DNA of 64,000 bases, taken from Pelagimonas varians. Its GTDB lineage: Bacteria > Pseudomonadota > Alphaproteobacteria > Rhodobacterales > Rhodobacteraceae. The DNA lies in contig NZ_QKMF01000006.1 of assembly GCF_003208435.1 (NCBI RefSeq), forward strand, positions 186,001 to 250,000, in the 5' to 3' direction. Position numbers and translations under genes: made by a program. Below are positions 9,790 to 17,660 of this stretch, piece by piece. Numbering within the stretch: the first letter of the stretch is position 1; every line of letters begins with the position of its first letter. Under the pieces are notes generated by a model. The model saw nothing but the letters and a program-made list of their open reading frames with translations. It had not been told where the DNA came from and made no database searches.

Positions 9790-9853
9790 TGGGGACGGAC
9801 GCTGGGCTGCGCCCTCGCCCCGCCCACCATCCCGCGATATGTGGCGCACAAGA

Positions 9854-9882
9854 AAGGCCGGAACGTCGAGCGATCCGGCCTT
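9854..9882. terminator. Hairpin between convergent genes
   Basis: A 9-bp perfect stem (AAGGCCGGA at 9854-9862, TCCGGCCTT at 9874-9882) with an 11-nt loop separates the FAD oxidoreductase gene from the convergent hydratase gene. There is no strong T-run, so termination efficiency is uncertain. Confidence 0.55.
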
Positions 9883-9903
9883 GGATATTGGGCTTGTTTG
9901 GGG

Positions 9904-10347
9904 TCAGTCGAATTTGCGCGACGGGGCCAGCACTTTGGCCTCTCCGATCAGCACCTTTTTGCCATCAACCGAGCAGTGACATTCCAATGTCACGCGGCGT
10001 TTTCCGTGGTCAATATCGACCACCTTCACCTCGGCGTAGACCATGTCACCGGGCCGCACAGGCGCAAGAAACTTGAGCGTTTGACCCATGTAGACCGTGC
10101 CATGTCCGGGCAATTGTTCGCCAATCACAGCTGAAATCAATCCGGCGGTGAGCATGCCGTGCGCAATGCGGCCTTCAAAGATCGTGTCTTGCGCATAGTC
10201 ATCGTCCATATGCACTGGATTGTGGTCGGTCGACACCTCAGCGAACATCTCAATATCGCGGTCCGTTACCTGCTTGCGCAAGTATCGCGACATACCCATT
10301 TCGATGTCTTCGATGCAGATCGTGCCACGGGGCAAGTTGTCCAACAT
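9904..10347 (-). CDS. MaoC-like (R)-specific enoyl-CoA hydratase
   Basis: 147 residues from ATG 10347, chosen because AAGGAGGAT lies just upstream; the frame extends 34 codons further without an RBS. A single hot-dog domain carries the hydratase-2 motif FAEVSTDHNPVH, with the Asp and His expected for catalysis, and GRIAHGMLTAGLIS behind it. It probably hydrates trans-2-enoyl-CoA to (R)-3-hydroxyacyl-CoA, as PhaJ does; the physiological substrate is not shown. Confidence 0.87.
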   Translation of the reverse strand: MLDNLPRGTICIEDIEMGMSRYLRKQVTDRDIEMFAEVSTDHNPVHMDDDYAQDTIFEGRIAHGMLTAGLISAVIGEQLPGHGTVYMGQTLKFLAPVRPGDMVYAEVKVVDIDHGKRRVTLECHCSVDGKKVLIGEAKVLAPSRKFD

Positions 10348-10461
10348 CTCATCCTCCTTGATGATCCGCCCACCCGCTGCAAAGTAACAAATGGGCGATC
10401 TTGTGCTTCGCTTTGAAATTAAATTACTTTGCAGCTGCAGAAAAATCAAGGGGGAATTGTC

Positions 10462-11334
10462 TTAGCGCAGCATCCCGATGCTGAACTGCGGGTTGATGTT
10501 TTCCTTGGCGATATAACTCGTTAGCGCTGCCGGCTCTGGATCGTCGTTGGTTTTTGTTTCAGTTTTGGCCAATCCACCGGTGATAAACAAAGAATCAATG
10601 TCTTCGCCCATGGCCCCTAAGATGTCTGTGTGCGGACCGTCGCCAATTGCGAGAATTGCGATATCCGGGATATCCGGTTTGAGTGCGGCCAAACGGCGGC
10701 GGGCAAGATCATAGATCGGCGGATGAGGTTTGCCAAAATACAGGCTTTCACCACCCATTTCGGTATAAAGCTGCGCTAGAGCCCCCGCGCACCATTCTCG
10801 GGTTTCGCCGCGATCTACGACAAGGTCGGGGTTGGCGCAGAGCAGCTTGAGGCCCTTTTGTTTTGCATACAAGAACTGCGGACGCATGTCCGAAGGGTCG
10901 GCTAGGGGGTCGAAAGGGCCGCAGCAAATGATTCCTTCGGCCTCTTCCAAGGCGACCTGCTCAATTTTGATGGGGTTTTCGATCAGAGCCAAAGGATCAA
11001 AGAAAGGTTGGTCATGCGGTTGTCCAATGAACCAGACCTTTGATCCGACGGCTCCTTGGAACATGGCTGCGCGCCCACTGTCACCAGAGGTGGCGATATC
11101 GTCATAGGCATCTTCGGGGACGTTGAAGCGCGTTAGCTGCTTGGCAACTTCGCTGCGGGACCGCGGGGCATTGGTGACGAGCACGACAATACCGCCCTTT
11201 GCGCGGTACGCTTGCAAGGCGGCGACCGCTTCGGGATAAGCCGTCATGCCATTGTGGACACAGCCCCACAGATCGACGAAAAGCGCTTCGTAGCGTTCGG
11301 AAATTTCGGACAGTGCAGAAATGATTTGGGTCAT
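10462..11334 (-). CDS. HAD-superfamily IIA phosphatase
   Basis: 290 residues of the NagD/4-nitrophenylphosphatase-like subfamily. Motif I reads FVDLWGCVHNG, where the usual second aspartate (DxD) is replaced by Trp (DxW). Motif II is VLVTNAPRS, followed by the GKPHPPIYD block and AIGDGPHTDI (motif IV). This matches the alphaproteobacterial subgroup of HAD-IIA hydrolases. The substrate is unknown. Confidence 0.85.
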   Translation of the reverse strand: MTQIISALSEISERYEALFVDLWGCVHNGMTAYPEAVAALQAYRAKGGIVVLVTNAPRSRSEVAKQLTRFNVPEDAYDDIATSGDSGRAAMFQGAVGSKVWFIGQPHDQPFFDPLALIENPIKIEQVALEEAEGIICCGPFDPLADPSDMRPQFLYAKQKGLKLLCANPDLVVDRGETREWCAGALAQLYTEMGGESLYFGKPHPPIYDLARRRLAALKPDIPDIAILAIGDGPHTDILGAMGEDIDSLFITGGLAKTETKTNDDPEPAALTSYIAKENINPQFSIGMLR

Positions 11335-11381
11335 GATATCGGGATCACCGCTAAGGAACAGGTGCTTTGGTCATCCCATAT

Positions 11382-11406
11382 CGCGCCCCGTCTGGAAAGG
11401 GGCGCG
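11382..11406. terminator. GC-rich hairpin, possible terminator
   Basis: CGCGCCCC at 11382-11389 pairs with GGGGCGCG at 11399-11406 around a 9-nt loop. It lies between the coiled-coil gene and the HAD gene, both on the minus strand. No T-run follows, so it may only stabilise the upstream mRNA. Confidence 0.4.
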
Positions 11407-11415
11407 CTGGTAGTA

Positions 11416-11745
11416 TTAGCCTTGTTGCTGAATACGCTCGACGTAAACACGCATTTCTTCGGCTTCTTGGCGGGCTTCGCGCAGCCCGTCCATGGCTGCG
11501 GAGAGCTCTGCCTCGGTTTGGGTCAGCTGGTTGGTCAGCTCTGCTTCGCGCTGTTGCAAGTAGGTGATTGCCTGATCGCGGGTTTCTTCCGCTTCATGTA
11601 GTTCCTGGCTCATGCGTTCCAGCTGATCCATATCTGCCTGGCTGACGCGGGTAAAGCGATGGACAAGCCAATGGGCGAACCATCCCAGACAGAAAGCCAC
11701 AAATAGAATTCCGGCCGTTACCATGATGAACTGTGTTCTATCCAT
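11416..11745 (-). CDS. Membrane-anchored coiled-coil protein
   Basis: 109 residues that I do not recognise as a named family. One N-terminal membrane helix (about 7-30) is followed by a long, charged, Gln/Glu-rich helical region (about 38-105) with heptad-like spacing, so a coiled coil is expected. The start overlaps the end of the OmpA-family gene by 8 nt, so translation is probably coupled. Placement suggests an envelope or division-related helper of the OmpA protein, which is inference only. Confidence 0.75.
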   Translation of the reverse strand: MDRTQFIMVTAGILFVAFCLGWFAHWLVHRFTRVSQADMDQLERMSQELHEAEETRDQAITYLQQREAELTNQLTQTEAELSAAMDGLREARQEAEEMRVYVERIQQQG

Positions 11746-13699
11746 CGTCTGTCCCCTCTGCCGGATCTGCTACGGCATCTTCTTCTTTTATATCCTCAGC
11801 CGCTTCTTCGGCGGCTGGGTCTTCGTTTTCCGGACCGTCTGCGACAGGGCCTTGTGCTGGCTCTGCGGCGGCGTCCTGATCTGCCTCACCTTCGGGTTTC
11901 AGAAGGGTAAAGGTGATCCGGCGGTTGGCTTCGCGGCCTTCTTCTGTACCATTATCGGCGATAGGAGTGGCTTCACCATGTCCGGTCACAGTGTAGGATT
12001 TAACTGGGACAAGGCGCCCGCGCAATGCGTCCAATACGGATTGCGCGCGATCCTGACTAAGCTTTTGGTTCATCGATTCGCGGCCTTGGCTATCTGTATG
12101 ACCGCCAACTTCCAAGGGGATGTCACCGCATTTCTTCAACAGTTCGGCCAGCTCGTCGAGAATGTCCTTGGCTGACGCGTCCAGTGTCGCAGAGCCGGGT
12201 TCAAACGAAATCTTCCGGCTGCCGATGATCTCGACGATTTGGGCTTCGCATTCTTCGGGGGTTGGAATGCCCAGCAAAGGATCAAGTCGTTTCACGTACT
12301 CAACGTTGATTTCAAACTCGGCTGCGTCGCCAAGTTTTGCGGCCAGTACTTGGGCGATTTCGGCGCGGGCGTCTTGGTTTCCCGTTTTGCCAGCGATTGC
12401 GACATTATCCGGCGTGACAGTTACGCTGCCATTGACCAGCGTCGAGAGAACCTCAAGCGCGGCGAGTGTGCGCATCTGCCAATCTCCGGGCAGGCCTTCG
12501 GCAACGCGTGCTGCGGTGTAAACATCATCGGAACCAAATCGTGCGCGGGCAAAGCTGTCCATGGTCTGGCGTGCAATTTCGCTGGAAAGCCTGCCGCGCA
12601 ACTGGACTTTGCCTTCGGGGCTTAGCGTTGCAGTAAATTCGGGCGGGCCCTCGGCGGATTGTTCGGGGGCTTTCGGTAATATGGCACGCAGGGCAAAAAC
12701 GCTTGGCAGAGCGGTTTCAAGTTCGCCGACGACACGGTCAAAGGCGGCTTGGCTGGTGCCCTCGGGGGCCACCAGCGTGATATCTGCGTTAGAAAACGTA
12801 ACCGAGGTCCCCTTCAGTTCCGCAAGTTTGGAAATTGCCAGAACGGCGGCATCGGCCCAGCGGCGCGACGGAACGCCAAGGCCCAAGGTGCAGGATGTCT
12901 TTGCCGTCAAACCGGCCTCGGATGCGGCACTCAGGATGCGGTCTCGTGCCACTTCGGTATCGGCTGAACAGGTGTCAAAATGCGGGCCGCTGTCGTCGAT
13001 GATGAACCGCAACGTAAAGGGCGAAATCACCGGGCGCGGAGCGGACAAATCAAGTTCGAGCGTCAACCCGTCGGGTTTGCGGCGCGCCAGACCACTTTCG
13101 ATCCGGCGGCGATGTTCGTCGGATTCGGCCATCGCCTTGATCGCGACCAGATTCGGGCGCACCGAGATTTGCGAACGCGGCAGGTCGCGCAAGGCTGTCA
13201 GGGCGAACTTTAGTGCAAGATCCCAGCCTTCGGGCGCATCATAATCAACAAAGCCCAGCAAATCAGACACTTCTCCGGTGCCGGTAAGTGTCTCAAATCC
13301 CTCGATGAGATCGTCGCGACTGGTTGATTTCGGGATCAAGCCGATGGCCGATACGCCTGCATCGTTGCGCAAAATTTCGATCGAGAAATCAGGTGGTGCC
13401 AGATCATCTGGTTCTTCAACCAGCATCTGATCGATCACCCGCGTGGCTTCGACAACGCTTCCGGCGGTGCTGAGTGCTTTGAAGCGGGACGCCTCATCGG
13501 GGGCGGTGCCGATCAAGAAGACTTGCAATCCGTTGGTGTCGACTTCGGCCCAAGTCAAACCTTCGAGGTCCAGCTTGCCTAAGACTTCGGTCTTGGATGC
13601 GGTTTCTATGATGCCAGCTGAAAAATACGCACTGACGAGGCTGACAGCGCCAGCCACGGCAAAGGTCCCGCCAAGGGTAAAGATAGAGGAAAGGCGCAT
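11738..13699 (-). CDS. OmpA-family protein with N-terminal BON-like repeats
   Basis: 653 residues. An N-terminal hydrophobic segment (about 8-30) anchors or exports it. A long middle region has BON-like repeats (for example GLQVFLIGTAPDEASR). A C-terminal OmpA domain (about 490-610) shows the peptidoglycan-binding signature VGGHTDSQG and ANRRITF. The last 40 residues are Asp/Glu/Ala/Pro-rich and probably disordered. GGAG before ATG 13699 fits the start. It probably links envelope and cell wall. Confidence 0.85.
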   Translation of the reverse strand: MRLSSIFTLGGTFAVAGAVSLVSAYFSAGIIETASKTEVLGKLDLEGLTWAEVDTNGLQVFLIGTAPDEASRFKALSTAGSVVEATRVIDQMLVEEPDDLAPPDFSIEILRNDAGVSAIGLIPKSTSRDDLIEGFETLTGTGEVSDLLGFVDYDAPEGWDLALKFALTALRDLPRSQISVRPNLVAIKAMAESDEHRRRIESGLARRKPDGLTLELDLSAPRPVISPFTLRFIIDDSGPHFDTCSADTEVARDRILSAASEAGLTAKTSCTLGLGVPSRRWADAAVLAISKLAELKGTSVTFSNADITLVAPEGTSQAAFDRVVGELETALPSVFALRAILPKAPEQSAEGPPEFTATLSPEGKVQLRGRLSSEIARQTMDSFARARFGSDDVYTAARVAEGLPGDWQMRTLAALEVLSTLVNGSVTVTPDNVAIAGKTGNQDARAEIAQVLAAKLGDAAEFEINVEYVKRLDPLLGIPTPEECEAQIVEIIGSRKISFEPGSATLDASAKDILDELAELLKKCGDIPLEVGGHTDSQGRESMNQKLSQDRAQSVLDALRGRLVPVKSYTVTGHGEATPIADNGTEEGREANRRITFTLLKPEGEADQDAAAEPAQGPVADGPENEDPAAEEAAEDIKEEDAVADPAEGTDDG

Positions 13700-13760
13700 G
13701 GGCGCTCCGGTTCCTGATTAGGTGTTGCGCGTTGATACGCAAGGTAAACACATTCCGCAA

Positions 13761-14726
13761 TCAAGCGAATAGGGCAGCGGCGAAAAACAGCACAGGAATG
13801 AGGCCTGCTTCACGGTTAGCGCGAAACAATTCTAGTAATCTCGCGTTATCGTCTACTTTTAGGCGTCGCAATTGCCACATCAAATGCCATCCCATGGCCC
13901 ATGGCCCGACCAGTAGCACTGCCATTTGCAAGATTTCACCATCCGGCGCGGCGGCAATAACGGCCATTCCCATCAAGGCTACGGTTGCGACCATAAACCA
14001 TGCCAGCCACCGCGGGGTATTGTCCCCGAACAGACGGGCAGTGGATTTCACACCGATCAGCGCATCATCTTCGGTGTCTTGGTGGGCATAGATTGTGTCA
14101 TAAAACAGCGTCCAAGCCATTCCGGCCAAATACAAAAGCAAGGGGGGCAAAGACAGGCTGCCGGTATGGGCGGTCCATGCCAGCAAGGCCCCCCAATTGA
14201 AGGCAATCCCCAAAAACACTTGGGGCCACCAAGTGAACCGCTTGGCAAAGGGGTAGATCGCAACGGGAACCAGCGCGATAACCCCGAGGAAAATCGCCAT
14301 AGGCGGAAAGGTCAGCAATATCCCGAAACTGACAAGGCATTGAAGAACGGCCCAAGCCAGCGCTTGCTTTACTGTGACTTGCCCCGATGGGATCGGGCGC
14401 GATGCCGTGCGTTCCACCTTGCCGTCGAAATCGCGGTCTGTGATGTCGTTCCACGTACAACCTGCACCGCGCATCAAGACTGCGCCGATACCGCAGCCAA
14501 CTATAATCCACAGATCAAACAACCGCATTTCACCGTCATGCACCATGGCCAGCAGGACGCTCCACCAACAAGGCAGCAGCAACAGCCATGATCCAATCGG
14601 GCGATCCGCGCGGCTGAGCCGCAGGTAGGGGCGCAAAAAGGCGGGGGCTTTGGAATCAACCCAATTGCCTGTGACTGCGTCGGAAACCTGACCATCGGCC
14701 TCTGGTGTCTGCTCACTGCCGGTCAT
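13761..14726 (-). CDS. ubiA: 4-hydroxybenzoate polyprenyltransferase
   Basis: 321 residues from ATG 14726 (MTGSEQ...); a longer reading to 14819 has no support. The two Mg-diphosphate motifs are present: NDITDRDFDGKVERTASRP, and YDTIYAHQDTEDD with its aspartates. Eight or nine hydrophobic helices follow the UbiA fold. It attaches the polyprenyl tail to 4-hydroxybenzoate in ubiquinone synthesis at the inner membrane. It is back-to-back with rsmE, with 12 nt or less between starts, so the promoters must lie inside coding sequence. Confidence 0.93.
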   Translation of the reverse strand: MTGSEQTPEADGQVSDAVTGNWVDSKAPAFLRPYLRLSRADRPIGSWLLLLPCWWSVLLAMVHDGEMRLFDLWIIVGCGIGAVLMRGAGCTWNDITDRDFDGKVERTASRPIPSGQVTVKQALAWAVLQCLVSFGILLTFPPMAIFLGVIALVPVAIYPFAKRFTWWPQVFLGIAFNWGALLAWTAHTGSLSLPPLLLYLAGMAWTLFYDTIYAHQDTEDDALIGVKSTARLFGDNTPRWLAWFMVATVALMGMAVIAAAPDGEILQMAVLLVGPWAMGWHLMWQLRRLKVDDNARLLELFRANREAGLIPVLFFAAALFA

Positions 14727-14738
14727 ATGCTGTGCCCT

Positions 14739-15467
14739 ATGAAGTCTAAGATACGCCTGTATGTAGATCACCCGTTGGGGGATGGACAAGCCGTCACGCT
14801 GACGCGCGAACAAGCGCATTACCTTTTCGGGGTGATGCGGTTAACTGTGGGCAGTCAAATCGCCATGTTCAACGGAACGGACGGCGAATGGCTGGCCGAT
14901 ATTACCCAAGCCGGCAAACGCGGTGGCGAAGTGTTTTGTGGTCAGCAAAGCGCGCCTTTGCGGATGCCGCCGGATGTATGGCTGTGCTTTGCGCCGATCA
15001 AAAAGGCACGTATCCAATATATTGTCGAAAAAGCCGTGGAAATGGGCGTTCGGCGGATCGTGCCCATGATGACCGAATACACCAATTCTGAGCGCATCCG
15101 GCCTGAACGTTTGCAGGCCCACGCCATCGAAGCAGCAGAGCAGTGCGGGGCAACCTATGTGCCGCAGGTGGCCCCGTTGGTGCGATTTGATGCCCTTTTG
15201 GCCACGATGAAGGATCGGCACCTGTTGTTTTGTGATGAAGCCGAGGCTGGCGAGGCGCGCGGTTTCGAAAAAGCCAGGGTGTCCGAAGCAGATCCGTGGA
15301 GCATCCTAATCGGCCCGGAAGGCGGTTTTTCCCCCGATGAACGCGCCAAATTGCAGAACCTTCCCAATACCCAAACCCTGAGCCTTGGGCCGCGCATCCT
15401 GCGGGCCGAAACGGCGGCTGTCGCAGCGCTGACGCTTTGGCAAATGCAATTTGGAGACTGGACGTAG
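14739..15467 (+). CDS. rsmE: 16S rRNA m3U1498 methyltransferase
   Basis: 242 residues starting MKSKIRLYVDHPLG; an ATG 12 nt earlier (14727, immediately beside the ubiA start) is also possible. The C-terminal SPOUT domain shows the knot motifs LIGPEGGFSPDE (about 190) and LSLGPRILRAETA (about 215). It methylates N3 of U1498 in 16S rRNA. No strong RBS is visible before either start, consistent with a short-leader or leaderless message. Confidence 0.93.
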   Translation: MKSKIRLYVDHPLGDGQAVTLTREQAHYLFGVMRLTVGSQIAMFNGTDGEWLADITQAGKRGGEVFCGQQSAPLRMPPDVWLCFAPIKKARIQYIVEKAVEMGVRRIVPMMTEYTNSERIRPERLQAHAIEAAEQCGATYVPQVAPLVRFDALLATMKDRHLLFCDEAEAGEARGFEKARVSEADPWSILIGPEGGFSPDERAKLQNLPNTQTLSLGPRILRAETAAVAALTLWQMQFGDWT

Positions 15468-15614
15468 GCGGGGCGGCCATCGACGTTCATCGGTGTTTCG
15501 CAGCCGAGAAGCCCAAGCCGGTATCGGCTTTGCGACAGCAAGGGTTGCAGAATTTCCCATCGCCCCGATATGCAAGAGAGACAGTTTTTCGCCCAACAGC
15601 ACCGGAGCGCCGCC

Positions 15615-16145
15615 ATGAGCCTGATCCGACCAGAAGCCATCCAAATTTTTGCCCGTTGGCATGAGGCCTTCATCGGGGCTTTGGTTCTGATTGTGGGTCT
15701 GTATTGGGGGCTGTTTACCGGTGGGGGTCTTTTGCACTGGATCGGTTACGGGGTGGCTATTTGTGGTACGATCTTGTTGGTGACCGGATTGCAACGTGGG
15801 CGATTTCGGGTTGGCGGCGGCGGGCAGGGCGTAGTGTCCTTGGTCGAGGGGCGTGTGACATACTACGGTCCAATTGGCGGCGGCGCGATTGATCTCAATG
15901 ATCTCAGTCAGTTATCGATCATTCGCAGCGCAAATCCACCGCATTGGTGCCTTGAACAAACGGGTTTGCCGCCATTGACGATTCCTTTGGACGCCGAAGG
16001 TGCCGATCTGTTGTTTGACGCCTTTGCCCATCTGCCGGATTTGCAGACCGAGCGCATGTTGCGACAAATGCAAAGCCCCGGCGATCACGCAACCGTCATC
16101 TGGCGCAAGCCATCTGTGCGCTCCAGCACTGTTCGGTTGCATTGA
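15615..16145 (+). CDS. Conserved membrane protein of unknown function
   Basis: 176 residues from ATG 15615, chosen because GGAG lies 8-11 nt upstream; an earlier ATG at 15570 lacks an RBS. Two hydrophobic helices (about 17-36 and 41-60) are followed by a soluble part with GQGVVSLVEGRVTYYGP and LPDLQTERMLRQMQ, resembling a small beta-rich cytoplasmic domain. I do not recognise a named family. It sits between rsmE and gshA on the same strand. Confidence 0.78.
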   Translation: MSLIRPEAIQIFARWHEAFIGALVLIVGLYWGLFTGGGLLHWIGYGVAICGTILLVTGLQRGRFRVGGGGQGVVSLVEGRVTYYGPIGGGAIDLNDLSQLSIIRSANPPHWCLEQTGLPPLTIPLDAEGADLLFDAFAHLPDLQTERMLRQMQSPGDHATVIWRKPSVRSSTVRLH

Positions 16146-16206
16146 CACGGTGCATTTTTGCGCCCATGCCTTGGGACCACGCGGCAACCAAACATGCGGA
16201 GAGCCC

Positions 16207-17577
16207 ATGTCCATTCCCCAATCCGGCGGCGGTCCGATCGAACGTCACGAACAACTTGCTGAATATCTGTCTTCTGGCTGCAAGCCCAAAGAAGACTGGC
16301 GTATCGGCACCGAGCACGAGAAATTCGGGTATTGCCGCGATACGCTGAAACCACTGCCGTATGAGGGCAAGCGGTCAATCAAAGGGGTTCTGGACGCGCT
16401 GCGTGACGCGCATGGATGGACCCCGATTGCCGAGGGTGGCAATATTATCGGTCTCGAAAAAGACGGCGCGAATATTTCGCTGGAACCGGGCGGCCAATTG
16501 GAACTGTCTGGCGCACCGCTTGAGACAATTCACCAGACCTGCGACGAAGTGAATTCGCATCTGACGGATGTTAAGGATATTGCCGATAAACTGGGCGTAA
16601 GCTTTATCGGTCTTGGGGCTGCCCCGATTTGGACGCACGATGAAATGCCGATGATGCCCAAGGGGCGTTACCGGTTGATGAACTCTTATATGGACAAGGT
16701 CGGAACCATGGGGAAATCCATGATGTACCGGACCTGTACCGTGCAGGTGAACCTCGATTTCTCAAGCGAAGCTGACATGGTGCAAAAGATGCGGGTTGCG
16801 CTGGCTTTGCAGCCGGTCGCCACGGCGTTGTTTGCCAATTCGCCCTTCTTTGAGGGCAAACCAAACGGTCACAAAAGCTGGCGCTCGCGGATTTGGCGCG
16901 ATCTGGATGCCTCGCGGACCGGCATGATCCCCTTTGTATTTGACGAAGGTTTCGGGTTTGATGCCTGGGTTGAATATATGCTCGATGTGCCGATGTATTT
17001 TGTCTATCGCGACGGGCAGTACATTGATGCGCTGGGCCAATCCTTTCGCGATTTCATGAAGGGGCAATTGCCCGCGTTGCCGGGTGAAACACCCACGCTA
17101 AGCGATTGGGCAGATCACCTGACCACAGTGTTTCCCGAGGCGCGGGTGAAGAAGTTCATCGAAATGCGCGGCGCGGACGGTGGACCTTGGCGGCGGCTAT
17201 GTGCGCTTCCTGCTTTCTGGGTTGGTTTGACCTATGATCAATCTGCTTTGGATGCTGCTTGGGATTTGGCCAAAGGCTGGGATGCCGAAACCCGCGAAGA
17301 GTTGCGTGTGGCCGCGTCGGTTCATGGGCTTCAGGCCGAAGTCAACGGTATCAAAATGCATGATTTGGCACGCGAAGTTGTGGCCATTGCCGACAGCGGT
17401 TTAAAAGCACGGGCAATGCCCGGTGCTGGTGGATTGGTCCCTGATGAGACACATTTCCTGAATGCGCTGAAGGAATCTCTCGAATCTGGTCAGGTTCCGG
17501 CGGATGAGCTTCTTGAGCATTACCATGGTGATTGGAACGGCGACTTGACCAAGATTTATGGTGAGTATTCTTACTAA
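16207..17577 (+). CDS. gshA: Glutamate-cysteine ligase, plant/alphaproteobacterial type
   Basis: 456 residues from ATG 16207, with CGGAGAG upstream; the frame continues upstream through the end of the previous gene and is not used. Signatures of the GCS2-like ligase family are RIGTEHEKFGY (about 35-45), LEPGGQLELSGAP (about 96) and MYRTCTVQVNLDF. It makes gamma-glutamylcysteine, the first step of glutathione synthesis. It faces a gamma-glutamyltransferase gene across a shared terminator. Confidence 0.93.
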   Translation: MSIPQSGGGPIERHEQLAEYLSSGCKPKEDWRIGTEHEKFGYCRDTLKPLPYEGKRSIKGVLDALRDAHGWTPIAEGGNIIGLEKDGANISLEPGGQLELSGAPLETIHQTCDEVNSHLTDVKDIADKLGVSFIGLGAAPIWTHDEMPMMPKGRYRLMNSYMDKVGTMGKSMMYRTCTVQVNLDFSSEADMVQKMRVALALQPVATALFANSPFFEGKPNGHKSWRSRIWRDLDASRTGMIPFVFDEGFGFDAWVEYMLDVPMYFVYRDGQYIDALGQSFRDFMKGQLPALPGETPTLSDWADHLTTVFPEARVKKFIEMRGADGGPWRRLCALPAFWVGLTYDQSALDAAWDLAKGWDAETREELRVAASVHGLQAEVNGIKMHDLAREVVAIADSGLKARAMPGAGGLVPDETHFLNALKESLESGQVPADELLEHYHGDWNGDLTKIYGEYSY

Positions 17578-17629
17578 ACACCGCTGCCGGGTTTTTCTGA
17601 ATGCGCTTCGATAGAAAACTGGATATTTC

Positions 17630-17655
17630 AAAGGCCCCAAGTTGTTGGGGCCTTT
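17630..17655. terminator. Bidirectional terminator between gshA and ggt
   Basis: An 11-bp stem (AAAGGCCCCAA at 17630-17640, complement at 17645-17655) has a 4-nt loop, with T residues to the right and A residues to the left. Confidence 0.85.
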
Positions 17656-17660
17656 TTGAT

